Positions 17,751 through 26,427 of a stretch of DNA of 64,000 nucleotides are shown here, piece after piece. The position numbers and the translations under genes were made by a program. Source of the DNA: Sphingobacteriales bacterium. Its GTDB lineage: Bacteria; Bacteroidota; Bacteroidia; Chitinophagales; UBA2359. The notes beneath the pieces were generated by a model, which was given only the letters and a program-made list of their open reading frames with translations, did no database searches and had not been told where the DNA came from. The stretch spans positions 75,923 through 139,922 of the forward strand of contig JADJTE010000016.1 of NCBI GenBank assembly GCA_016711295.1. The letters run 5' to 3'. The stretch's first letter is position 1; each line of letters starts with the position of its first letter.

Positions 17751-18492
17751 ATAACTATTTAGGTGGTTTTGCTGCTCATTTGTTTATTGTTGCTTTGTAG
17801 TGCTGTTTCTTCGCAACTATTTAGGTGGTTTTGCTGCTCATTTGTTTATTGTTGCTTTGTAGTGCTGTTTCTTCGTAACTATTTAAGCAGTTTTATCTCT
17901 CACTTGTGTATTATTACTTTGTAGTTCTGTTTCTTCTTTTTTTGTCTTGACACAAAAAAAAAGAAGCAAAAAGTCAAGCCTTGATTTTGCTTTCGCTAAA
18001 ATGCTGCATTACAGGCGTGCCTAAATCCAAGGCGAAGTTCTTACGGGGCTTCGTAGGTGCGTTTTGAGCTGTCGCTGTGGATTTAGGAAACAGCCACGCC
18101 TTTCATTCCGCATTTCTTAACGCGAGCAAAATAAGGGCGAGGAAAAAAAATGCGACCTACAAACATAAATCGGAGCAGAGAAGTACATTGCTTAGATAGT
18201 TGTATTTCTTCTTTTTTTATCTTGGTACAATCTGCTTTAATTGAGATAGAAAGCAAAAAAGGTGAAGCCTTGATTTTATTTTCGCTAAAATACTGCATTA
18301 CGTGGCGTGCCTACATCCAATGCGAAGTTCTTGCAGAGCTTCGTAGGCATATTTAGAATTATCGCTGTGGATTTAGGAAACAGGACATGCCTTGTGAGTG
18401 AAGTCGAACAACATGCGCAAAATAAGGGCGAGAAAAAAATGCGACCTACAAACATAAATCAGAGCAAAGAAGTACATTGCTTGGATAGTTAC
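17751..18492 (+). repeat. Repeat block: tandem 62-bp left ends and two element copies
   Basis: Two successive 62-bp left-end units (17751-17812, 17813-17874; each ATAACTATTTAG/GCAACTATTTAG to CTGTTTCTTC) precede a full copy at 17875-18203 and a copy without left end at 18204-18492, ending GGATAGTTAC. No coding capacity. The block ends 1 bp before the stop codon of the next minus-strand gene. Confidence 0.87.
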
Positions 18493-18493
18493 G

Positions 18494-19568
18494 TTAATGT
18501 TTTAGTCGGGCAATAATTGCTAATCGCCAACGAATGGGGAGCCAAAAATAGTATCGGGCAAAAAACCAATAGATGGGCAGGGCATAAATGAGGGCGGGGA
18601 GGTGTCGGAGTAGGCTTATTATTTGTTGGGGTAGCTTGGCGGGTTGGGTGGGGATATAGCCGAATTGTTGCCCTATATTGCCGCATATTAGTTCGGCAAA
18701 AATTATTTGGGAAGGAGACAGGTTTTGCCGCCATGATTCGCTGCGCATGGGATTAATGGGGCGGGATAGGTCTGTCCATTTTTTTTGTTGTCGTGGATTG
18801 TTGGCTAATTCGTTGGTATGGGTGGCTATCCAATGTTTTATGGGTTCGTGTGATTGTGACATTTGTGTATCGAAGGGGATTTGCAAAAATAAACATAATT
18901 GCCGTATTTTGTTTTCGTTGTCATGCACTAATTTTTCGTAAGGTAGCCAAAAAAAGCGGTCGGGCATGGCTTGGGTATATTGCGATAGGATATTAAAATG
19001 TTCGCGCCAACGGAGTAGGCGCACGGTGGGGTGTGATGATGGGATTGCCTTTGCTTTGTTGGCTGGAATTGAATACGGCGCGGTAGTCGCGTAGGCTGAT
19101 GATGAATTTGGCATCGGGGAAAAGTTGTAGCAATTGAGGTAGATAGGATACGTAGCTGGGGTTTTTGTCGGCAATACAGCGTACTTGGTCGTTGCTGCGC
19201 TCTAAATAGTACATATTTAATAGGAATAGGCGGCAGGCATTGGCATAATTGAGGGGTTTGTATTGTTGTAGTTGTTGTTGGAGTTGGGTATAATTTAGTT
19301 TCCATATATCGATTTGTTTGTCTTTGCGCAATGTGTGGTAATATGTTCTTATGTCTTGGAACAATTCATCGGGATTGATGGCTGTTTGATGGGCATATTT
19401 TGAGTAGAAGGTCATTACGAATTTTGTTTCGGGAGTGGATAGGCAATGGGGGTTGGCATTGAGTATTTGGTTGATAAGTGTAGTGCCGCTGCGCCCGATT
19501 CCGATAATAAAATGTAATTGTGGTAGTGTAGTATGATTGGGTTGGGGTTGAGTAGTGGTAGTGGTCAT
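18494..19568 (-). CDS. Sulfotransferase family protein (frame slip near 19030)
   Basis: Sulfotransferase fold of about 358 residues after joining two frames. The N-terminal part has FIIGIGRSGTTLINQILNAN, STPETKFVMTFYSKYAH, CIADKNPSYV and IISLRDYRAVFNSSQQS; its own frame runs into an artificial stop around 19000. The C-terminal part (SSHPTVRLLRWREHFNILSQ, KWTDLSRPINPMRSESWRQ, ICGNIGQQFGY) continues in the next frame to 18494. One inserted or lost base near 19030 joins them. Intact paralogues at 21112-22200 and 12671-13735 show the expected continuity. Start ATG 19568, 21 bp after the stop of the upstream sulfotransferase gene. Its stop lies next to a repeat end. Probably an error rather than a pseudogene. 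Confidence 0.8.
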
Positions 19569-19589
19569 GTCGGAGGGTTTTGTTTTTGT

Positions 19590-20644
19590 TTATCGTTGTA
19601 GTTTTAAGTATTTGATGAGCATCATTCGGAGTTGTAGGGGTAGGTAATAATAATGGGCATATATCCAGTAGGCAAGATAGCCATATATTAGCTGCGGTAG
19701 ATGGGATAAGATGAGTTTCATTTTTTGCCCTTTATTCAATGGTGTTTCGGGTAGGTAGCCCAATTGTTTGCCTATATTGCCACAGAGCCAGTCGGCGAGG
19801 GCTATTTGTTGCGGGCTTAGGTGTTTGCGCCACGATTGTTGTTGGTGGGTATAGGTTGTTTGTGCGAGATTGCTCCATTTCTTGTATTTTCTTGCTTGCA
19901 GGTCAGTTGTTTGGCTATGTTTGTTTGCCCATTGTTTGAGTCTTTCGTTAGATGATAGCATATTGTCATGCCAAGGTATGCCGAGATATTGGCAGATGAT
20001 TTGGGTGTTTATTTTGGGTTGTGTGCTTAGTTGTTCGTAGCTTACCCAGAGCAGGCGATGGGGTATGGTTTGTTTGAGGTTTAATAGATGTTGGTAATGA
20101 TGTTTCCATAATAGCAATAAGAATATAGAGTTGGTATATCGATTATCACTTGATTGGAGGTGTGAGTGCCATACGGCACGATAATCGCGTTGGTGACGAT
20201 AAATTGGGTATCGGGGAATAGGGTTAATAGCTGATGGGTGTAGAGGGTATAATTGGGGTTTTTATCTACGATACATTGTACTGTGTCGTTGCTGCGTTGG
20301 AGGTAATGGGTATGTAATAGGAAGCTGCGGCATACTTGTTGGTAGTCTGTCGGGGGGCTTGTATGTAGGGTATGTTTAAAAGCGGCTTGGTCGAAGTGCC
20401 ATACGCTGTGGTTGTTATGCTTTTTGTTGGGCGAACGCAATTGGTAATAGCGCGATATATCGCCGATGAATTGTTTTAGGGGCAGTGGTTGTTTGTGGGC
20501 ATATTTGTTGTAGAACGTCATTATAAATTGGCGTTCGGGAGTAGATAGACAGTAGGGATTAGCGTTGAGCATTTGCGACAGTAGGGTAGTGCCGCTTCGC
20601 CCTACGCCAAGTATAAAGTAGATGGGTACAGAAGTGTGGGGCAT
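19590..20644 (-). CDS. Sulfotransferase family protein (frame slip near 20190)
   Basis: Sulfotransferase fold of about 351 residues after correction. It has ILGVGRSGTTLLSQMLNAN and CIVDKNPNYTLY in the first part. At about 20190 the sequence reads ACC-AA-CGC; restoring one C gives FIVTNRDYRAVWHSHLQS, the family's 3'-phosphate motif, and the frame then continues through LLLWKHHYQHLL and KKWSNLAQ to 19590. The loss is in a CC run. Middle member of the minus-strand sulfotransferase group; closely spaced (21 bp) with the next gene, so probably co-transcribed. ATG 20644. Confidence 0.8.
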
Positions 20645-20660
20645 TGGGTAGGGTTATTTT

Positions 20661-21110
20661 GTAACTATTTAAGTAGCTTTATCATTTACTTATTCATTGT
20701 TATTTTGTAACTATTTAGGTAGCCTTATCATTCGCTTATTCATTGTTATTTTATAACTATTTAGGTGGTTTTGTCACTCACTTGGCTATTATTGCTTTGT
20801 AGTGCTGTTTCTTCTTTTTGTCTTGACACAAAAAGAAGCAAAAAAGTCAAGCCTTGATTTTGCCTTCGCTAAAATGCTCCATTACAGGCGTGCCTAAATC
20901 CAAGGCGAAGTACTTGCAAGGCTTCGTAGGTGCGTTTTGAGTTGTCGCTGTGGATTTAGGAAACAAGCCACGCCTTGTGAGCGAAGTCGAACAACATGCG
21001 CAAAATAATGGCGGGAAAAAAAATGCGACCTACAAACATAAATTAGAGCAAAGAAGTACATTGTCTAAATAGTTACATCAGGACAAGGAAGTATATTGCT
21101 AAATAGATAC
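20661..21110 (+). repeat. Repeat block: two 46-bp left ends, one full copy, one short right end
   Basis: 20661-20706 and 20707-20752 are near-identical 46-bp left ends (GTAACTATTTA...CATTGTTATTTT). 20753-21076 is a full-length copy ending CTAAATAGTTAC. 21077-21110 is a short right end ending CTAAATAGATAC, directly before the stop of the next gene. Confidence 0.87.
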
Positions 21111-21111
21111 A

Positions 21112-22200
21112 TTATTTTTTGACTTTGAGGTATTTGACCAATTTTATTCTAACCGATAGCGGAAGGCGATAATAATATTTGGCAAAAATAAGGTAGGCAA
21201 ATAGGGCATAGATTAGTTGGGGTAGGTTTTTTGAGTATATAAATATGCGTTGCATCAAATTGGGTTGATAAATGGGTGTATAGCCGAAATGGGTAGCTGT
21301 TTGGGCACAAATACAATCGGCGAGGGCGATGGTGCGGGGTGCTAAGGATTGTCGCCACGATTCGCCGTGTTTAGGATTGATGGGTTGGGCTAAGTCGTTC
21401 CATTTTTTAGCTTTGCGGGGTGTCATTTCGGGATGATTTTGGTGTTGTGTTAGCCAATGCCGCATATTTATGTGTGTTTCTAAGAGTTGTTGTTCAAATT
21501 GGATACCGATAAATTGACAAATTTTCTGCATTGTTTCGTGTTGTTGTACGATAATGTCTTCGTAACGAATAAACAGGAATTTGTCGGGATAAAGTTTGTT
21601 TTGTTGGCTTAGGTAGCGATAGTTGTTGCGCCATAATAAGGCAACATGGGCGGGCAACGATATGCGTTCATTAGGGCTTTGCTGATGCGAATTGATGACA
21701 GCGCGATAGTCACGTATGCTTACGATAAATTTAGCGTTAGGGAACAAGGCTATCAATTGGGGTATGTATTGGCTATAATCGTGTTCTTTGTCTACGATAT
21801 GTGTTACTTGTTCGTTGCTTTGCCCTAAATAGTGCATCGATAGCAAAAAGGCACGGCATACATAGCTATATTGCAGCGGTTTTGGGCTATGGTGTTGGAT
21901 ATGATAGAGAAAATCGGCGAGGTAATATTGCCAAGTATGCAACGATGCTCTACTTTGTTTTTTGTTTTGATAATACTGTTGTATATCGGCAATGAGTTGT
22001 ATGGGGTCTATGTTTTTTTGGTGTGCATATTTGTCATAAAACGTCATGATAAAATGATTTTCGGGCGTAGAGAGGCACTGCTCCGAACCATTGAGCGATT
22101 GCATGAGTAAAGTAGTACCACTGCGCCCTATACCAACAATAAAGTGTATCTTTGCGGTATGGGCATTGCGCATGATTGCCGATAAGGTGTCAGATTTCAT
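21112..22200 (-). CDS. Sulfotransferase family protein
   Basis: Intact 362-residue sulfotransferase-fold protein. Motifs: FIVGIGRSGTTLLMQSLNGS (phosphosulfate loop, about 18-37), STPENHFIMTFYDKYAH, IVDKEHDYSQYIPQL, FIVSIRDYRAVINSHQQS and KKWNDLAQPINPKHGESWRQ. The C-terminus is hydrophobic and basic (LIYALFAYLIFAKYYYRLPL...KLVKYLKVKK), shared with its neighbours and consistent with membrane contact. First gene of the minus-strand cluster; its start is only 27 bp from the divergently oriented flippase gene, so both promoters must lie inside coding sequence or overlap. The stop is 1 bp from a repeat end. Confidence 0.9.
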   Translation of the reverse strand: MKSDTLSAIMRNAHTAKIHFIVGIGRSGTTLLMQSLNGSEQCLSTPENHFIMTFYDKYAHQKNIDPIQLIADIQQYYQNKKQSRASLHTWQYYLADFLYHIQHHSPKPLQYSYVCRAFLLSMHYLGQSNEQVTHIVDKEHDYSQYIPQLIALFPNAKFIVSIRDYRAVINSHQQSPNERISLPAHVALLWRNNYRYLSQQNKLYPDKFLFIRYEDIIVQQHETMQKICQFIGIQFEQQLLETHINMRHWLTQHQNHPEMTPRKAKKWNDLAQPINPKHGESWRQSLAPRTIALADCICAQTATHFGYTPIYQPNLMQRIFIYSKNLPQLIYALFAYLIFAKYYYRLPLSVRIKLVKYLKVKK

Positions 22201-22227
22201 AGGGTTTATCTTTTAAAAAATAATTTT

Positions 22228-23528
22228 GTGCGAAAAAAAATAAAAACGACTCTTGTTTATATTGCGAGCAATATCATTTATCAATTGCCGCCTGTTCTAT
22301 TGCTTCCTTTCTTGACGCGCTACCTATCACAAGCCGATTATGGTATCGTGACGCTATTCACCAAAATGACCGCTTTGCTGTTGCCTATATGTACGCTGGG
22401 CATTAAATTGGTGACAAAGAAAGGATTTTATTGGCATAATAAGAATGATTTCAGCATATTTTTTACAACGGCTTTGTTGCTACCCTTTATAAGCCTGCCC
22501 ATAGTAGGCATAGCATTGTGGCTAATGGGAGATAAAATAACGCAATGGTGGGGCTATCCCGTACAATGGCTTTGGGCTATACCTGTTTTTGTGGCTTGCC
22601 GTCATGCTTTCTTATTGGGATTAGACCAGTTTAGGGCACTCAAAAAACCTTTGCAGTATGCTTTGTTCAAAAACGGAGCGGCTTTGTTAGAAATAGGTAT
22701 TACAGTATTGCTCATTACTACCTATAATATGACCTACGATGGGCGTATATTGGGCATTATAGCGGCAAAAATGCTGTTTGCGCTGCTTGCATTGGGCTGG
22801 TTATGGACTATGGGGCAATGGCGATGGGGTTTCAACCTCGATTTTGCACGGCATATTGCTGCCGAAGGTTTGCGTGCCTTACCTATTTTGGTAGCCAGCG
22901 TAGCCTTTAAATTGTTGGATACTTTTTTGGTGGCTTATTACTTAGGCAACGATGCTACGGGCATATATGGCTTGGCTTTGCGAGTAGCCTCAGCGGTGGC
23001 ATTGGTACAAACAGGGCTATTGTTAGCCACACAACCCGCATTGATGGAACAACTATCTAAGCCAAAAGAAAACAAAACAAGCACCAAGATAGCCCAATAT
23101 TTATTGTTAGAGTGGTTATTGTTTGTCTTTGCTGCTGTGGTATTGGCTTGGGTGGTCGTGCCTATTATATTTCCGTATTATATCGATGCAAAATTTAACG
23201 ATGCTATCACATTATTGTTGCCACTTTCATTGGGGCTTGTCTTGTTGGGCATAGCCCAGAGCCTAAGCACATTTTTTGTATTTTTGGACAATATCGACCG
23301 CTCAACATAGGTATATTGGTGGGCTTATTGACACTATTGGTCAGTACGGCTTGGGCTGCGCCACACTATGGATTGATAGGCATTGCTTGGGCAAGCTGTA
23401 TAGCTTACGCTGTGCCTGTTGTGTTTCAATTGTATTATTTGCCGCAAATCTATGCGATACCTTGGGGCAAGGCATTGCATGATTTTGTAACGTCAATGCG
23501 TTCATTTATTCATAGAAGGACGCAATAA
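22228..23528 (+). CDS. Wzx-type oligosaccharide flippase (frame slip near 23300)
   Basis: Polytopic membrane protein of the polysaccharide exporter (MATE-like Wzx) superfamily; flips lipid-linked oligosaccharides to the periplasm. N-terminus ASNIIYQLPPVLLLPFLTRYLSQADYGIVTLF is characteristic, with about twelve hydrophobic segments over 430 residues. The first frame ends DNIDRST at 23310; the last two helices continue in another frame (PLNIGILVGLLTLLVSTAWAAPHYG, then LIGIAWASCIAYAVPVVFQL) to 23528. One small indel near 23298 explains this. The start is GTG 22228; no ATG is available upstream. It supports the idea that the flanking sulfotransferase and MBOAT genes act on an exported glycan. Confidence 0.82.
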
Positions 23529-23539
23529 ATTGCATATTA

Positions 23540-23840
23540 GTAGGTATATCCTCCTGTGGAGACGCGATTCATCGCGTCTTGGTGGGTATATCCTCCTGTG
23601 GAGACGCGATAAATCGCGTCTTTACATATGTATCTATGGGGGGATACACAATATTTTTTCTATTTGGGTATATTTGTTGGTCTTGACACAATATTTTTCC
23701 CCTTTTGATATATCTGTCTATATGTGGAGACGCAATTAATCGCGTCTTGGTGGGTATATCCTCCTGTGGAGACGCGATTCATCGCGTCTTGGTGGGTGTA
23801 TCTTCCTGTGGAGACGCGATAAATCGCGTCTCTACGTTGT
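23540..23840. repeat. Array of GAGACGCGAT palindromic repeats
   Basis: Five near-palindromes of the type AGACGCGAT-aa/tc-ATCGCGTCT occur within 300 bp, most preceded by GGTATATCCTCCTGTG. Two pairs are spaced about 52 bp apart. The sequence is short, GC-rich against AT-rich flanks, and resembles REP-type palindromes seen in many environmental bacteria. No gene in 23529-24033. Confidence 0.85.
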
Positions 23841-24033
23841 TTATTGGGGATGGGTGATGCGAACAAAATAATAACGGGGAATAAATATGACCTGTAAATG
23901 AAAATCGGTACAAAAAAAATCGTTGCCTAAATGGTATTCCTTTTTTTCATGGCGATACGGCATATTTGTTGTGTTTTTATGCCATTTAACATTTGTTATT
24001 TCATTATTTTGGTTTTGTTATAGCACAAAAACC

Positions 24034-24075
24034 AAAAAGACCTTATAGCCTATTGTGGGTTATAAGGTCTTTTTT
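24034..24075 (-). terminator. Terminator hairpin after the 24099-25103 gene
   Basis: AAAAAGACCTTATA and TATAAGGTCTTTTT form a stem of more than 12 bp around a 13-nt loop; A/T tracts on both sides allow termination in either direction. It lies 23 bp past the stop of the minus-strand gene. Confidence 0.85.
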
Positions 24076-24098
24076 ATAGGCAGCAAATAGATGGATGT

Positions 24099-25103
24099 TT
24101 AATTGTTTTGTTTTGTGACACTGATGCGTCCGTCTTCGGTGTCGCTTTGGTTATAGGCAATCAAAAATTGTAGGGTAGCACTGCCGTCGCTCAATTCGTC
24201 GGCTAAAAAATTGCTCGACAATTGGGCTTCTATTACCGTAGCATCGGCGGGCAGCTCGCTGTGTTCGCTGCTCGATAGCCATACATATAAACGGGTATTG
24301 CCCGTATTAGAGATTTCAAAACTATTAGCCGTTGTAAAGTTGCCCGTCAAAATAGTTTTTCGAGTGAATGCGCCTACTACTACGTCGTTGCTATTGGGGT
24401 CGGGTGTTTCGGTGGGTTTGGTTGTAATGGTTCGGAAATATTTAGATTCGTAGAAGGTTTCGACCATAGCCAAATCGGGGTGATAATATACAGACAACTG
24501 AAAGAAGGCTTTGTGCATCGCATCGGCTACGGCAATACGCGCATCTTCGGCAGCTTTGCGCAATTGGCTATCGCTGCCTTCCAAACCTTGTTGCGTACTG
24601 CGTAGGGTATTGGTTTGGGTGAGCCATGTATCTATGGTAGTGGTAAGTGTGGCTAAATCGGGGTGGTTGATGGTGCGGAGGTTAGCCAACAGACTGCTTA
24701 CACTGCCCAATCGCGCCTCATAGGTGCCGCTCTGAAACGGAGCGCGACCATTGGGCAGGAGCGAAGTGTAGTCGCCTGTTTCCATATCAAACACATTTTG
24801 GATAGCAACGTCCCAACGCCGAATATGCGTACTGCTCAATTCCATAATGGCTTTCCTGAAATCTTGCGTGCGACCCTCATAAAAAGCAGCATTGCTCTGC
24901 ACAGCATTATAAGTATCGGTATAGGTAGTTGCCAAAGGTACTAAGGCTTGATGAATGGTAGCAATAGTAGGATTGACAAGAGCAGCACGCGCTAATTTGT
25001 CTAAATGGTCGCGCAATAGCGAGTTCATGCGTTTGAAATTGCTGCGCGTGGCATTAGCAAAAAAATTACGAAGCTGAACAAAATTGACAGGTTGGTAGTT
25101 CAT
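24099..25103 (-). CDS. Hypothetical protein, 334 residues
   Basis: I do not recognise this protein. It begins MNYQPVNFVQLRNFFANATR without a signal peptide. The first 220 residues are mainly helical (DHLDKLARAALVNPTIATIHQAL, AFYEGRTQDFRKAIMELSS, QLRKAAEDARIAVADAMHKAFF). The last 100 residues look beta-rich (ILTGNFTTANSFEISNTGNTRLYVWLSS). The product is probably cytoplasmic. It has a strong terminator downstream and is flanked on both sides by repeat arrays rather than genes, so it is likely monocistronic. The frame is intact. ATG 25103; the 150 bp upstream are AT-rich. Confidence 0.75.
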   Translation of the reverse strand: MNYQPVNFVQLRNFFANATRSNFKRMNSLLRDHLDKLARAALVNPTIATIHQALVPLATTYTDTYNAVQSNAAFYEGRTQDFRKAIMELSSTHIRRWDVAIQNVFDMETGDYTSLLPNGRAPFQSGTYEARLGSVSSLLANLRTINHPDLATLTTTIDTWLTQTNTLRSTQQGLEGSDSQLRKAAEDARIAVADAMHKAFFQLSVYYHPDLAMVETFYESKYFRTITTKPTETPDPNSNDVVVGAFTRKTILTGNFTTANSFEISNTGNTRLYVWLSSSEHSELPADATVIEAQLSSNFLADELSDGSATLQFLIAYNQSDTEDGRISVTKQNN

Positions 25104-25260
25104 TTTTGTGAATTTAAGAAATGAATGGTTAATTATAGTAACTAATAACGCATTATTTAGATAAAAGTTGCTTATAACAAGCGTTTTTTTGCGATATGCT
25201 AAAAAATAATTTTTTCGTTTTGGTATTATATATTCATTGCTCCAATTTAAACCTACTGTC

Positions 25261-25868
25261 CCATTTCGTCAGGTTTCGGCTTCGCTCAACCTGACGAAAG
25301 GAATGGAATTATCGACCGTATTAGCTAATTTGAACTTACCGCCATAATCTTATCGACCATATCACCTAATTTGAACTTACCGCGACAATATTATCGACCG
25401 TATTAGCTAATTTGAACTTACCGCCCCATTTCGTCATGTTGAGCGAAGCCGAAACATGACGAATGGAGCACTTTTATCGACCATATCACCTATTTTGAAC
25501 TTACCGCCATAATCTTATCGACCATATCACCTATTTTGAACTTACTGCGACAATATTATCGACCGTATTACCTATTTTGAACTTACCGCCGTAATCTTAT
25601 CGACCATATCACCTATTTTGAACTTACCGCGACAATATTATCGACCGTATTAGCTAATTTGAACTTACCGCGACAATATTATCGACCGTATTAGCTAATT
25701 TGAACTTACCGCGACAATATTATCGACCGTATTAGCTAATTTGAACTTACCGCGACAATATTATCGACCGTATTAGCTAATTTGAACTTACCGCCGTAAT
25801 CTTATCGACCATATCACCTATTTTGAACTTACCGCCATAATCTTATCGACCATATCACCGATTTGAAC
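25261..25868. repeat. Array of about 13 tandem 41-bp units of two alternating types
   Basis: Each 41-bp unit contains TTATCGACC and TTTGAACTTACCG. Type A has CGACAATATTATCGACCGTA with TTAGCTAA; type B has CC(A/G)TAATCTTATCGACCA with TCACCTAT. The order is A B A, then an interrupting GTCATGTT...AACATGAC hairpin unit (about 25423-25470), then B B A(variant) B A A A A B B. Differences between types are linked rather than random. There are no variable spacers and no reading frame (41 is not a multiple of three). The arms CGAcAATATTaTCG form an imperfect palindrome. Confidence 0.88.
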
Positions 25869-26290
25869 TTACCACCCCATTCCGTCATGTTGAGCGAAGC
25901 CGAAACATGACTACCGCCCTCATTCGTCATGTTGAGCGAAGCCGAAACCCGACCATTAATGCCATTCGTCATGTTGAGCGAAGCCGAAACCCGACCATTA
26001 ATGCCATTCGTCATGTTGAGCGAAGCCGAAACATGACTACCACCCCCTTCCGTCATGTTGAGCGAAGCCGAAACATGACTACCACCCCCTTCCGTCATGT
26101 TGAGCGAAACCGAAACATGACTACCGCCCTCATTCGTCATGTTGAGCGAAGCCGAAACCCGACCATTAATGCCATTCGTCATGTTGAGCGAAGCCGAAAC
26201 ATGACTACCGCCCCCTTCCGTCATGTTGAGCGAAGCCGAAACCCAACTACCACCTCCATTAGTCAGGTTGAGCGAAGCCGAAACCCGACT
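25869..26290. repeat. Array of ten 42-bp units with a GTCATGTT...AACATGAC hairpin
   Basis: Ten consecutive 42-bp units share TTGAGCGAAGCCGAAAC; most carry the inverted pair GTCATGTT/AACATGAC, others end CCCGAC. The linker varies among a few types (TACCGCCC, TACCACCC, CATTAATGCC). Because 42 is divisible by three, both strands stay open, giving false proteins with HVERSRN-like or VSASLNMT-like repeats. The same hairpin appears singly at about 25262 and 25430. Confidence 0.9.
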
Positions 26291-26308
26291 ACCAACACCC
26301 ACCCACCC

Positions 26309-26353
26309 CAAAAAGCACATAGCCCCGCTACTATCCCAAGTAGCGGGGCTATG
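26309..26353 (-). terminator. Strong terminator of the KASIII cassette
   Basis: A perfect 15-bp stem, CATAGCCCCGCTACT / AGTAGCGGGGCTATG, with a 6-nt loop; on the minus strand it is followed within a few bases by TTTTT. It lies 75 bp beyond the stop at 26428. Confidence 0.88.
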
Positions 26354-26427
26354 CACAGCCATAAAACCAAATGTATCACTAACAATAAAAGCTAATCCCT
26401 AAGCATATAGCCTCCCAAAACACCCAT

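Noticed and set aside
25261..26290. CRISPR array
   Set aside because: Units are contiguous tandem repeats with at most a few linker types; there are no unique spacers, and no cas genes are nearby.
25829..26395. Two overlapping proteins (plus and minus strand) of 160-177 residues
   Set aside because: They are translations of the 42-bp hairpin array; the period divisible by three keeps both strands open. No start context or family support.
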